Origin: Methanospirillum sp.
GTDB lineage: Archaea > Halobacteriota > Methanomicrobia > Methanomicrobiales > Methanospirillaceae
DNA: 64,000 bases
Assembly (NCBI GenBank): GCA_012728895.1
Contig: JAAYEG010000017.1
Coordinates: forward strand, 1-64,000
Reading direction: 5' to 3'
In this document: positions 40,212-49,483 of the stretch, one piece after another
Numbering within the stretch: position 1 is the first letter of the stretch
How the letters are laid out: the number at the start of each line of letters is the position of its first letter
Notes under the pieces: generated by a model
Told to the model about the DNA's origin: nothing
What the model saw: the letters and a program-made list of their open reading frames with translations, nothing else
Databases searched by the model: none
Made by a program: the position numbers and the translations under genes

Positions 40212-41342
40212 ATGACAGAGACAGACTTCCGGGCGCTCGACGCCCGGTTCTATATGCCCGCGTTCGGCCGGGACCGGATGCTCGTGAAGGGCGAGGGATC
40301 GAGGGTCTGGGACGACCAGGGGAACGAGTTCATCGACTGCGTTGCCGGGATAGCGGTCTGCTCGACCGGGCACTGCCACCCGCACGTGGTCGAGGCGCTC
40401 TGCCGGCAGGCGCGGACCCTGATCCACATCTCGAACCTGTTCTACGTGCCGGGCCAGGCCGAGCTCGCGAAGCGGCTCGTGGAGATCACGGGGCTTCACA
40501 AGGCCTTCTTCTCGAACTCCGGGGCCGAGGCGAACGAGGGCGCGATCAAGCTCGCGCGGCTCGCGACGGGCCGCGATCGATTCGTCGCGTTCGAGCATGG
40601 CTTCCACGGCCGGACCATGGCCTCGCTCGCGGTCACGCACAAGCCCGCGATCCGGGAGCCGTTCGGCCCCCTCGAGCCGGGCTGCGACTTCGTCGAGTAC
40701 GGCGATATCGAGGCCCTGAAGGGCGCGGTAACATCCAGGACGGCTGGCGTCTTCGTGGAGGCGATCCAGGGAGAGGCGGGCATCATCTTCCCGCCCGAGG
40801 GATTCCTGCGCGGGGTCCGCGATATCTGCGACGATTCGGGCGCCCTGATGATCGCCGACGAAGTCCAGACGGGGATGGGAAGGACCGGTCGCTGGCTCGC
40901 GATCCAGCATTCCGGGGTCGATCCCGACATCGTCAGCCTGGCGAAGGGGATCGCATCGGGCTTCCCGATGGGCGCGATCGTCGCCCGGGAAGGGCTCGAG
41001 TTCTCGCGGAGCCAGCACGGGTCGACCTTCGCCGGTGGTCCGCTCGCCTGCGCGGTGGCCCGCGCGACGATCGAGGTGATCGAGGAGGTGCTGCCGTCCG
41101 TCGCGGCAAAGGGCGAGCGGTTCCGGGAGGCTCTCGCCCGGTTCGAACCACGCGTGTGCGGACTGATGATCGGTATCACGGCCGGCGAACGGTGCGACGG
41201 GGTCGCGGCGGCCTGCGCTGCGGAGGGCGTGCTCGTGAACTGCGCAGCCGACGGCAACATACGGATCGTCCCACCGCTCGTGATCACGGACGGCGAGATC
41301 GACAGCGTCTGCGACGTACTCTCCCGGGCCCTAGCCCGATGA
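40212..41342 (+). CDS. argD: acetylornithine aminotransferase
   Basis: NSGAEANEGAIKLARLATGRDRFVAFEHGFHGRTMASLAVT...IADEVQTGMGRTGRWLA...SLAKGIASGFPMGAIVAR. Confidence 0.95.
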   Translation: MTETDFRALDARFYMPAFGRDRMLVKGEGSRVWDDQGNEFIDCVAGIAVCSTGHCHPHVVEALCRQARTLIHISNLFYVPGQAELAKRLVEITGLHKAFFSNSGAEANEGAIKLARLATGRDRFVAFEHGFHGRTMASLAVTHKPAIREPFGPLEPGCDFVEYGDIEALKGAVTSRTAGVFVEAIQGEAGIIFPPEGFLRGVRDICDDSGALMIADEVQTGMGRTGRWLAIQHSGVDPDIVSLAKGIASGFPMGAIVAREGLEFSRSQHGSTFAGGPLACAVARATIEVIEEVLPSVAAKGERFREALARFEPRVCGLMIGITAGERCDGVAAACAAEGVLVNCAADGNIRIVPPLVITDGEIDSVCDVLSRALAR

Positions 41343-42409
41343 GGACCCGGGTCAGGCCGTACCTCGCGGATACCGGGTACGTCTACGCCGAGCAGCCTGG
41401 CGCGATCGCGGCGCGGTACGGCTTCGACCGGGTCGCGCGCCTCGCCTCGAACGAGAACCCGTTCGGGCCGTCGCCGGCTGCCCTCGAGGCCGCGCGGGCG
41501 GCCCTCGTCGAGGCGCACCGCTACCCCGACGCCTCGATGACCGCTCTCCGCGCCGCCCTCGCTGCCGCGCACGGCGACCGACCTGCCGTCGTCGGGAACG
41601 GGATGGATGGGGTCATCGAGACCGTCCTCCGGGTCTTCTGCGAGGCAGGTGACCGGGTCGCCGTCTCGACCCCGACGTTCTCGTTCTACGGGCTCGCGGC
41701 GCGGGCCCAGGGAGCGGTCGTGTCGAACGTGCCGCGCCGGGACGATTTCGGGGTCGATGCCGGGGAATTTTCTGACACCTGTCGCGGCGCGAGGGTCGCC
41801 TTCCTCTGCACCCCGAATAACCCGACCGGTACCGGGACGTCCGTCGAGGACGTGCGGGCGATCGCGGAGTCGATCGGCGACTGCCTCCTCTTCCTTGACA
41901 ACGCGTACGTCGAGTTCTCGGACCGGGACTACCTCCCTCTCCTCGACGACTGCGAGAATCTGGTCATCGGGCGGACCTTCTCGAAGATCTATGGCCTGGC
42001 CGGGCTCCGGGTCGGGTACGCCCTGCTCCCGGAGTGGCTCCTCCCCGCGTACTGCCGGGCCGCGACCCCGTTCTCGGGCCTCTCCTCGGTCTCGGCTGCC
42101 GCTGCCGTCGCCGCCCTCGGCGACAGCGCGCACGTCGAACGGACGCGCGCGCACGTTCTCGAGTGGCGCGCCCGGCTCGAGGCCGGCTCCCCGTTGCCCT
42201 GCGCCCCGTCCGAGGCGAACTTCCTGATGGTCGACGTGGCGCCGCTCGGGTCGGACAAGGCGGTCACCGCCCTCGCCCGCGCGGGCGTGCTGGCCCGCTC
42301 CTGCCGGTCGTTCCCGGATCTCGCCGACCACTACCTCCGCGTCTCGGTCGGGGCCGACTGGGAGAACGAGAGGTTATTATCCGCCCTGCGAGCACTCTTG
42401 TCAGCATGA
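41339..42409 (+). CDS. hisC: histidinol-phosphate aminotransferase
   Basis: RLASNENPFGPSPAALEAARAAL...NNPTGTGTSVEDVRA...LVIGRTFSKIYGLAGLRVGYAL. Confidence 0.93.
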   Translation: MRTRVRPYLADTGYVYAEQPGAIAARYGFDRVARLASNENPFGPSPAALEAARAALVEAHRYPDASMTALRAALAAAHGDRPAVVGNGMDGVIETVLRVFCEAGDRVAVSTPTFSFYGLAARAQGAVVSNVPRRDDFGVDAGEFSDTCRGARVAFLCTPNNPTGTGTSVEDVRAIAESIGDCLLFLDNAYVEFSDRDYLPLLDDCENLVIGRTFSKIYGLAGLRVGYALLPEWLLPAYCRAATPFSGLSSVSAAAAVAALGDSAHVERTRAHVLEWRARLEAGSPLPCAPSEANFLMVDVAPLGSDKAVTALARAGVLARSCRSFPDLADHYLRVSVGADWENERLLSALRALLSA

Positions 42410-42912
42410 TGGTCGGGATCGCCGGGACCCCGGGCACGGGCAAGTCCTCGGTCGGGGACGTCCTCGCGGCGCGGGGGCGGCAGGTCGTCCGGGTCGCCGA
42501 TACAGTCGGCCCCTTCGTCCTCTCCGTGGAGGGTGGGGTCCGGGAGGTCGACGAAGAGGCCTGGGCCGCCGCGTTCGAACGGATCGACGGCTATGTAGAG
42601 GGGGGACTCGCGCACCTGCTCGGGATCGACCGGCTCGTGCTCCTCCGCTGCCGGCCCGACGTGCTCCGCACCAGGCTCGAGGCTCGCGGGTATCCCGCCG
42701 CGAAGGTCGCCGAGAACGTCGAGGCCGAGGCGCTGGACGTAATCCTCTGCGAGGCCCTCGACCGCCAGGCGCCGGACCGCCTGCTCGAGATCGAGACGAC
42801 CAGCCGTACCCCCGGGGAGACGGCTGACCTGGTCGAGGCTTTCGCCGCGGGCCGGGTGGCGCCGTCTCACGGCACGTTCGACTTCTCAGCCTACCTCGTG
42901 GGGCCGCCATGA
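42406..42912 (+). CDS. adenylate kinase family protein (Fap7/AK6-like)
   Basis: MMVGIAGTPGTGKSSVGDVLAARGRQVV...VLLRCRPDVLRTRLEARGYPAAKVAENVEAEALDVIL. Confidence 0.88.
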   Translation: MMVGIAGTPGTGKSSVGDVLAARGRQVVRVADTVGPFVLSVEGGVREVDEEAWAAAFERIDGYVEGGLAHLLGIDRLVLLRCRPDVLRTRLEARGYPAAKVAENVEAEALDVILCEALDRQAPDRLLEIETTSRTPGETADLVEAFAAGRVAPSHGTFDFSAYLVGPP

Positions 42913-43505
42913 CCCTGGACGCGTACCGGCCCCACGTGGAGGGCGTGCTCGATCTGCTCGTCCGGGCGGCCCTCGTCCTGAGGGTGACGCCGAACCTGCT
43001 CTCGGTCCTCTCCTTCTTCCTCGCGTTCGCGGGCGGGCTGCTCTACGCGGCGGGCTCGGTCGCCGGGGGCCTCGCCGGCGTGGCCGCGAACGCCGTCTGC
43101 GACTCGGTCGACGGCGCACTCGCACGCGCGACGGGGCAGCAGGGTCCTCGCGGCGACTTCCTGGACCACGCCATCGACCGGTACGCGGACATCTTCATCA
43201 TCACGGGGATCTTCGCGGGCGGCTTCGCTCCCTGGCAGGTCGGGGTCTTCGCCCTGACCGGCGTGCTGATGTCCTCGTACCTCGGCACGCAGGCCCAGGC
43301 TGTCGGCATGGGCCGGTACTACGGGGGGCTCCTGGGGAGGGCCGACCGGCTCGTGCTCCTGATGGTCGCGTCGGTCCTCGACCTCGCCGTCGGTGTCCCG
43401 GTGCGGGGCCTTCCATTCCTTGGCTGGCTGCTCGTCCTCTTCGGCCTGCTCGGCCACTTCACCGCGCTCCAGCGCTTCGTCTGGGTCTGGCGCCAGATGC
43501 CGTGA
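42909..43505 (+). CDS. CDP-alcohol phosphatidyltransferase family protein
   Basis: Motif CDSVDGALARATGQQGPRGDFLDHAIDRYAD with several TM segments. Confidence 0.9.
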   Translation: MTLDAYRPHVEGVLDLLVRAALVLRVTPNLLSVLSFFLAFAGGLLYAAGSVAGGLAGVAANAVCDSVDGALARATGQQGPRGDFLDHAIDRYADIFIITGIFAGGFAPWQVGVFALTGVLMSSYLGTQAQAVGMGRYYGGLLGRADRLVLLMVASVLDLAVGVPVRGLPFLGWLLVLFGLLGHFTALQRFVWVWRQMP

Positions 43506-43718
43506 CCCGGGGAGGGGGGTGACAGAGCAGGAGACTGCCCGGGGGCGGCGGGAGAATAGAGAGCCAGGGGACTTCCCCAGCCGTGCTTCGGCGGGGGCTG
43601 GCGCTGGTCGCGGCGAGGCGCCTGGGAGGGAACCGGGGAACGACCCCCGCCGGAGACCCGAACGGGGCAGGGAGAGCCGGACCGGGGGAAGGGGCACAGA
43701 CGTACCGGGGAACCGGTT

Positions 43719-44933
43719 TCAGCGGCGCCGGCGCGCGCCCAGGAGACCGGCCATCGCGGCGGCGGCGGCGGCGGCGAGCGCGACGCCCGGAGCCGGCACG
43801 GTCTTCGCCGGGGTCGGCGTCCCGTAGGGAGTGATGTTGACGGCCGTGACCGTCGCAGCCGGCATCGCCGGCGTCCCGTTCGTAACGGCAACGAGGGGGC
43901 AGGTGTCGCTGTCGCAGGACCCGTTGATCGGCGAGGTCTCGTTCCCGGATGCGGGGTCGGTCGCGACCGGCCCCCCCGCGGAGGCCGGGCCGGGCCGGAA
44001 AACCTGGACGCCGTGGCCGGCGACGTCGGGGACGTAGACGGTCCCCTGCTGGTCGACCCAGACCCCGAAAGGCCCGGTCCTGAACCGGCCGTCGCCCGAA
44101 CCGCGGTCCCCGAAGGCCGACAGGAACGTCCCGTTCGCGTCGAACTTCACGATCCGGCCGTTCCCGGAGTCCGCCACGTAGACGTTGCCGGCGGCGTCGA
44201 TCGCGAGCCCCTCGGGCCGGTCCAGCTGCCCCTCGCCCGCACCCTTCGTCCCGAACCGGAGGAGAAACGCTCCCCCGGGGCTGAATTTCGTGACCCGCGC
44301 GAGCGTCTCGTCCAGGACATAGAGGTTGCCGTCCCGGTCGAGGGCGAGCCCCCTCGGGCGCCGGAGCCCGCCGTCGCCGTCGCCGGCGGAACCGACTGTG
44401 CCCGTTACCAGGCCGTTCTCATCCACGACCATGACCTCGGCCCGTTCCACGTCGGCCACGTAGGTCTTTCCCTTCCGCATCACGGCCACGTCCACCGGCC
44501 GGCGGTAATCGTAGCCGTCCCAGGTCGCGATGATCTTGCAGCCCCGGGTGAACGCCTGTACCCGGCCGTTACCAGTGTCCGCGACGTAAAAATTGCCGCG
44601 GTCGTCGAGCGAGACATCGGCCGGATCCAGGAAGAGGATCATCCCCGTCCCCCTGGCACCCCAGCGTGTGAGGTATTCCCCGGAAGGGGTGTACGCGAGC
44701 ACGGCCCCGCCGTCACGGTCGATGACGTACACCCTGCCGTCGGCGTCCCCCGTGATCCCGCCGGGCCGTTCGAGGAAGCCCTTCTCCTCCTCGTCGTACG
44801 ACCACCCCCCTGCGAAGACGTACGGGTCGTCGCCGGCGGCGGGGAGGACCAGGAGCGAGACACAGAGGCAGAGAATGAGACCGAGAAGGAACGGGTCCGG
44901 GCGCATGAAAGAGAGTCTCGACACCTCGGGCAT
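43719..44933 (-). CDS. secreted NHL-repeat beta-propeller protein with C-terminal TM and Arg-rich tail
   Basis: Repeated GLAIDAAGNVYVADSGNGRIVKFDANGTFLSAFGDRGSGDG; C-terminus APGVALAAAAAAAMAGLLGARRRR. Confidence 0.85.
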   Translation of the reverse strand: MPEVSRLSFMRPDPFLLGLILCLCVSLLVLPAAGDDPYVFAGGWSYDEEEKGFLERPGGITGDADGRVYVIDRDGGAVLAYTPSGEYLTRWGARGTGMILFLDPADVSLDDRGNFYVADTGNGRVQAFTRGCKIIATWDGYDYRRPVDVAVMRKGKTYVADVERAEVMVVDENGLVTGTVGSAGDGDGGLRRPRGLALDRDGNLYVLDETLARVTKFSPGGAFLLRFGTKGAGEGQLDRPEGLAIDAAGNVYVADSGNGRIVKFDANGTFLSAFGDRGSGDGRFRTGPFGVWVDQQGTVYVPDVAGHGVQVFRPGPASAGGPVATDPASGNETSPINGSCDSDTCPLVAVTNGTPAMPAATVTAVNITPYGTPTPAKTVPAPGVALAAAAAAAMAGLLGARRRR

Positions 44934-45204
44934 ATAGATTATGGTCTTCCCCGGGGGGACCGGGACGTCCGCTCGACACTATACGGCCGTGGATACCGGG
45001 AGTGGACCGGGATCCCCGGGGGTTCCGTGGCTCCCGCCGGAGCGGCGCCGGGGAGACCGTCGGGAGGGACTGGTCGTCACCGAATCGCAGCCGCTCTCCT
45101 GGCAATCCCTCCTCGTGCCCGATCGGAGAGGGATCCGCCAGGGCGTGCCCTCGGAACGGGGGCGGTGGCCGCACCGGGTGGTGGTAGACGGCGACCGCGG
45201 CCCC

Positions 45205-46206
45205 TCAGAACCACTGGTCGAGCGTCCGCTGGCCGGCCGAGACTCCGAGCCGTTCGAGCGCGCCGTTCACCCGCTCGACCGAGAACGAGTACTCGTGGCA
45301 GAGCATCTCGCGGAGCCCCTCGGGATCCGGGGGTCGCCAGTCGAGCATGAACTCGTTCGTGACGGGTGGGTCGAGGAAGAACTCCCGGATCGGCCTGGGA
45401 TCGAACCCGGGTATGCGCTCGTCCAGGACAGTCGCGAAGCGCCCCTCGCGGACGAGCTTGAGCGCCGTCTTTGGACCGACCCCCCGGATCCCGGGGTTGA
45501 AGTCGGTCCCGACCAGGATCCCAACCTCCACCAGCTCTTCCCGCGTGACACCGAGCCCCTCGAGCACCTCGGCGAGCCGGATCCGCTCGGGCTCGACCGC
45601 GATCGTCCGCCCCCGGAGGCGCCGCCTGCCGCTGATCGTGATGTTCCGGGCGAGGTCCGGGGCCCCGAAGAGGAGGGAGTCGTAGTCCTGGCTGACGGCG
45701 TACGACACCGAGCCTTCGGCCGCCATCCAGGCGGCCTGCGCCTCGCCCTCGCTCGGGGCGACGAGCCAGGGGACACCGAGGTAGTCGAGAAGACGCTGCG
45801 ACGATGCGATCACGGCGTCGTCGATTCGGGTCGCCGACCGGGCCTGTCGGTACGCTTCGGCCTCGTCCCCGGACTCGACGGCGATCGCGTACTGCCGGGC
45901 CGCATCCTCGCGGAGGGTGCGCCGGGCCTCGATCGTGGCGGCCTTCAGCGCCGGAGGATCCCCGTCGTAGACGAAGACCGGCCGGACGCCCATCTCCAGG
46001 AGCTTCGCCGTGCGGAAGAAGAGCCCGGAGAGGTGCGAGGTGATCCGCCCATCCGCGTCCACGAGCGGCGTCCCGTCCGGCTGCCGAATGATCGAGAGAA
46101 ACTGGTACAGCGCGTTGTGCGCGTCGATCGCGGCGGATCCGGCCATCCCGTCCCACCCGACACGGCGTTTGTACGGGGCGAGGATGTCCCGGAGCGCGAC
46201 CCCCAT
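45205..46206 (-). CDS. fen: flap endonuclease-1
   Basis: MGVALRDILAPYKRRVGWDGMAGSAAIDAHNALYQFLSIIRQPDGTPLVDADGRITSHLSGLFFRT; C-terminal QRTLDQWF PIP box. Confidence 0.96.
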   Translation of the reverse strand: MGVALRDILAPYKRRVGWDGMAGSAAIDAHNALYQFLSIIRQPDGTPLVDADGRITSHLSGLFFRTAKLLEMGVRPVFVYDGDPPALKAATIEARRTLREDAARQYAIAVESGDEAEAYRQARSATRIDDAVIASSQRLLDYLGVPWLVAPSEGEAQAAWMAAEGSVSYAVSQDYDSLLFGAPDLARNITISGRRRLRGRTIAVEPERIRLAEVLEGLGVTREELVEVGILVGTDFNPGIRGVGPKTALKLVREGRFATVLDERIPGFDPRPIREFFLDPPVTNEFMLDWRPPDPEGLREMLCHEYSFSVERVNGALERLGVSAGQRTLDQWF

Positions 46207-46246
46207 CGTTTCACATCTCGCGGCGTGATCGCTTAATGGTGACGGC

Positions 46247-46561
46247 CTACCGGTAGAGCCGCCGCTGGAAGTCCTGGATGATGTAGTCGATATGCTGGAC
46301 GGTCTCGTCGTACTTGCCGCTGAGCACCTCCTGTGTCTCGATGAGGTTCATCCGGATCCCCCGCTCCCGGTCGACGAGCGTCCGCGACAGGGCCGTGATC
46401 TTTGCCCCGAAGACCAGGAAGAGGCCGCCAAGCGAGAGCATCATCAGCGTTGCCGAGACCGCGATCGTGATGTCCTGCCACACCCGGAGCACCAGCACCA
46501 GGGTCGAGACCACCAGGATGATTGTCAGCACCGTCTCGGGCAGGGCGTCGCGCAGGTCCAT
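46247..46561 (-). CDS. small two-TM hypothetical membrane protein
   Basis: MDLRDALPETVLTIILVVSTLVLVLRVWQDITIAVSATLMMLSLGGLFLVFGAKITAL... then a soluble helical tail. Confidence 0.7.
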   Translation of the reverse strand: MDLRDALPETVLTIILVVSTLVLVLRVWQDITIAVSATLMMLSLGGLFLVFGAKITALSRTLVDRERGIRMNLIETQEVLSGKYDETVQHIDYIIQDFQRRLYR

Positions 46562-46613
46562 GCTTTTAGATGATGAAGGTCCAGTAATTAAGCTACCTGT
46601 TTCGTGGGTGATC

Positions 46614-47534
46614 ATGGAGACCAACCGGCTGCTGCCCCGTATCGGTATCGGCGCGATGCTCGTCGCGGTTGAGATCGGGGGGGTCCTGCTCGCTCCGCTG
46701 ATGCAGTCGGCCGGGATCGCCGCGTTCGAGGACCCATCGTCCGCCGCGAACCCCTTCGTCTTTATCCTGCTCCTCCTCGGGTTCACGGCCGTGCTTCTGC
46801 TGCTGATCCGCTTCGGAATGCACCGCCTGATCCGGACGATCGTGCTCGTCTCCATCGGCCTCTCGTACGTCTATATCTTCATCGCCCTGCTCGGGTCAGT
46901 CATCGCTGACCCGGGCCCGATTCTCGCGGGCGCCCTCGTGCTGGGAGGAGCGGCCGTCCTGGTTCTCTACCGGTACCCCGAATGGTACATGGTCGATCTG
47001 CTCGGGGTGGTGCTCGCGGCTGGAGTCGCTGCGATCTTCGGGTCCTCGCTCGGGATACTGCCAGTGCTCGTTTTGCTGGTGCTGCTCGCGGTCTACGACG
47101 CCCTCTCGGTCTACCGCACGAAGCACATGGTCACGCTCGCCGAGGGCGTGCTCGAGCAGCGTGCCCCGATCATCTTCATCGTCCCGAAGCACCGGGGGTA
47201 CTCCTTCATCAGGGACGGAGTCGGCCCCGTGGACAGCTACCGGCCGGAGACGGAGGGCAGCGGTGGACGTGGCGCCCTGCTCGTCGGTATGGGCGACTTG
47301 ATCATTCCGGCGGTCCTGGTCGTCTCGGCGAACACCTTTCTCAGGGCGCCGGGGTTCGGTCCCCTGAACGTTCCCGCCCTCGGGGCGATCGCAGGATCGC
47401 TGCTCGGGCTCTCGCTCCTGCTCCGCTTCGTGGATCGGGGCAGGGCTCACGCGGGATTGCCGCCCCTGAATGCCGGCACCATCCTCGGTTTCCTCGCCGG
47501 GTGCGCCGCCACCGGCGCCTGGGCATGGCTGTAA
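46614..47534 (+). CDS. presenilin/signal-peptide-peptidase-family intramembrane aspartyl protease (PSH)
   Basis: Multi-TM; VYDALSVYRTKHMVTLAEG (YD motif), LLVGMGDLIIPAVL (GxGD motif), GLPPLNAGTILGFL in the PAL position. Confidence 0.85.
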   Translation: METNRLLPRIGIGAMLVAVEIGGVLLAPLMQSAGIAAFEDPSSAANPFVFILLLLGFTAVLLLLIRFGMHRLIRTIVLVSIGLSYVYIFIALLGSVIADPGPILAGALVLGGAAVLVLYRYPEWYMVDLLGVVLAAGVAAIFGSSLGILPVLVLLVLLAVYDALSVYRTKHMVTLAEGVLEQRAPIIFIVPKHRGYSFIRDGVGPVDSYRPETEGSGGRGALLVGMGDLIIPAVLVVSANTFLRAPGFGPLNVPALGAIAGSLLGLSLLLRFVDRGRAHAGLPPLNAGTILGFLAGCAATGAWAWL

Positions 47535-47582
47535 TCCGCGCCCCCGGTGTTTCCGGTTCAGAACCTCTAAATACTTAACAAC

Positions 47583-47594
47583 ATGATCGATCAT
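47583..47594. promoter_or_regulatory. 12-bp perfect palindrome ATGATCGATCAT between TATA-like element and start codon
   Basis: Read directly: CTCTAAATACTTAACAACATGATCGATCATTATGG. Confidence 0.65.
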
Positions 47595-47595
47595 T

Positions 47596-48474
47596 ATGGA
47601 TCTCTCACTCATCCAGAAGGATATCCTGATCACCCTGATCACGCTCTACCACCAGCATTCCCAGCCGATCAAGGGTGAGGACATCGCGGAGGTGATCCAG
47701 CGGAACCCGGGCACGATCCGGAACCAGATGCAGGCCCTGAAGGCGCTGGAGCTCGTCGACGGGGTGCCGGGCCCCAAGGGGGGGTACAACCCGACCACCA
47801 AGGCCTACCGCGAGCTGAACCTCTCGCAGACCGAGGGGGACGCCGAGGTTCCGGTGACGCGGAACGGGGAACCGGTGACGGGTGTGAGCGCGACCGAGAT
47901 CGACTTCACGACCCTCTGCCACCCCGATGTCTGCCAGTCCGAGGTCAGGCTGATGGGCAGCGTAAAGCCCTTCGAGATCGGAGACGAGATCGCGATCGGG
48001 CCGACCCCGGTCAACAAGCTCATGCTCCGGGGCGAGGTCTTCGGAAAAGACGAGGTGAAGGGGGCGCTGCTGGTCTCGATCTCGGAGATGCTCTCGCTCC
48101 CGAAGAACCCGGTCCGCGACTACATGTCCTCCCCTCTCCACGTCGTACCCGCCGATGCCACGCTCGACGAGGCCGTCCGGCTCTTCGCCCGCGCGCAGAT
48201 CAACGGGGCCCCGATCATGGACGGCCGGACCATGCAAGGTATCCTGACCGTCTCTGACGTGATCCGGGCGATGGCGGAGGGACGGACGGGGGAGACACCG
48301 GTCACGGAGGTTATGACCGAGGACGTGGTCAGGGTCGACGCCGGGGTCCGGCTCTTCGAGGTGGTCCGGCAGTTCAAGGAGCGGGAGATCGGCCGGCTGA
48401 TCGTCTTCGAGAACGGCGGTCCCGTCGGCATCCTGACCAAGAGCGACATCATCCGCGTCTTCCCGTCGACGTGA
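47596..48474 (+). CDS. winged-helix/CBS-pair transcriptional regulator
   Basis: LIQKDILITLITLYHQHSQPIKGEDIAEVIQRNPGTIRNQMQALKALELVDGVPGPKGGY (wHTH), middle domain, then two CBS repeats VRDYMSSPLHVVPADATLDEAV... and VTEVMTEDVVRVDAGVRLFEVV.... Confidence 0.9.
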   Translation: MDLSLIQKDILITLITLYHQHSQPIKGEDIAEVIQRNPGTIRNQMQALKALELVDGVPGPKGGYNPTTKAYRELNLSQTEGDAEVPVTRNGEPVTGVSATEIDFTTLCHPDVCQSEVRLMGSVKPFEIGDEIAIGPTPVNKLMLRGEVFGKDEVKGALLVSISEMLSLPKNPVRDYMSSPLHVVPADATLDEAVRLFARAQINGAPIMDGRTMQGILTVSDVIRAMAEGRTGETPVTEVMTEDVVRVDAGVRLFEVVRQFKEREIGRLIVFENGGPVGILTKSDIIRVFPST

Positions 48475-48549
48475 CCCGGAGCAACCCCAGATTCTCATCG
48501 GGAATGCGAGATCACAGTATTTAAGGTTTGAGAAGCAAACCATTCTGCC

Positions 48550-48801
48550 ATGGTGAACACGTTCTCCCGGAGCCTCTCGCGCAAGCGCATCATGTCCAAC
48601 GACGGGATGGTGATCGGGACGCTCAAAAACATCCTGGTGGACCTGGAGAGCGGGCAGGTCGTCGACCTGATCGTCCGCCCCGACCCGACGTTCGATGTCA
48701 CCGGGTACCGGGTCGATGGGGACCGGCTCCTGATCCCATTCGAGGCGGTCAAGGACATCAAGGACTATATCGTCGTGGACCGTTTCCTCTCAAAGCAATA
48801 A
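48550..48801 (+). CDS. PRC-barrel domain protein
   Basis: RKRIMSNDGMVIGTLKNILVDLESGQVVDLIVRPDPTFDVTGYRVDGDRLLIPFEAVKDIKDYIVVD. Confidence 0.88.
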   Translation: MVNTFSRSLSRKRIMSNDGMVIGTLKNILVDLESGQVVDLIVRPDPTFDVTGYRVDGDRLLIPFEAVKDIKDYIVVDRFLSKQ

Positions 48802-48802
48802 A

Positions 48803-49483
48803 TCAGGGAAAATAGTGGTCGACGGCCTCGACAAAACCCTCCCCGAACGGGGCCGTCGCCACGTAGTCGGCCGCCTCTTTCGCTCCGGGTGCGGCGTTGC
48901 CGACGGCCGCCCCCGAACCGGCAACCCGCAGCATCTCGACATCGTTCTCGGAATCGCCGATCGCCACGAACTCGTCCGCGGTCATTCCCATCTCCCGGGT
49001 GAGACCGAGGAGGGCGGTCGCCTTCGTGATCCCGGCGTGTTGAAGATGGATCGCGAACCCCGTATCGAGCACCTGGACGGGGTGATCCCGGAGCACGGTC
49101 CGGACCTCGTCGACCGGCACCGTCCGGGCGAACGCGACGTCCGCGTGTCGCAGTGCGTGGGAGAACAGCTCGAGCGCGATACCCCGCCCGGCAAAATGGT
49201 CCCGGAGCACCTCGAACGCCCCGAGCGGGACCTGGCGGTCGCCCTCGACGACCGGCTCCCCCGGAAAACCGTGGTGCCAGACACCGCCGTTCTCGCAGAT
49301 CACCGAGCCGTCGGTACCGATCATCCTCGCGAGCCCGTCCATGAAGCAGAGGGTGTTGCCCGAGGCCAGCACGACGGGGATGCCCCCGTCGACCAGCCGC
49401 CGGATCGCTGCGACCGCGGGGAGGCTGATCCGGCGGTCAGGGCCGGTGATCGTCCCGTCGATATCGGTGACGAGGGCCCTCAT
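48803..49483 (-). CDS. phosphoglycolate phosphatase, archaeal HAD type
   Basis: [47 protein letters not shown]...[26 protein letters not shown]. Confidence 0.93.
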   Translation of the reverse strand: MRALVTDIDGTITGPDRRISLPAVAAIRRLVDGGIPVVLASGNTLCFMDGLARMIGTDGSVICENGGVWHHGFPGEPVVEGDRQVPLGAFEVLRDHFAGRGIALELFSHALRHADVAFARTVPVDEVRTVLRDHPVQVLDTGFAIHLQHAGITKATALLGLTREMGMTADEFVAIGDSENDVEMLRVAGSGAAVGNAAPGAKEAADYVATAPFGEGFVEAVDHYFP

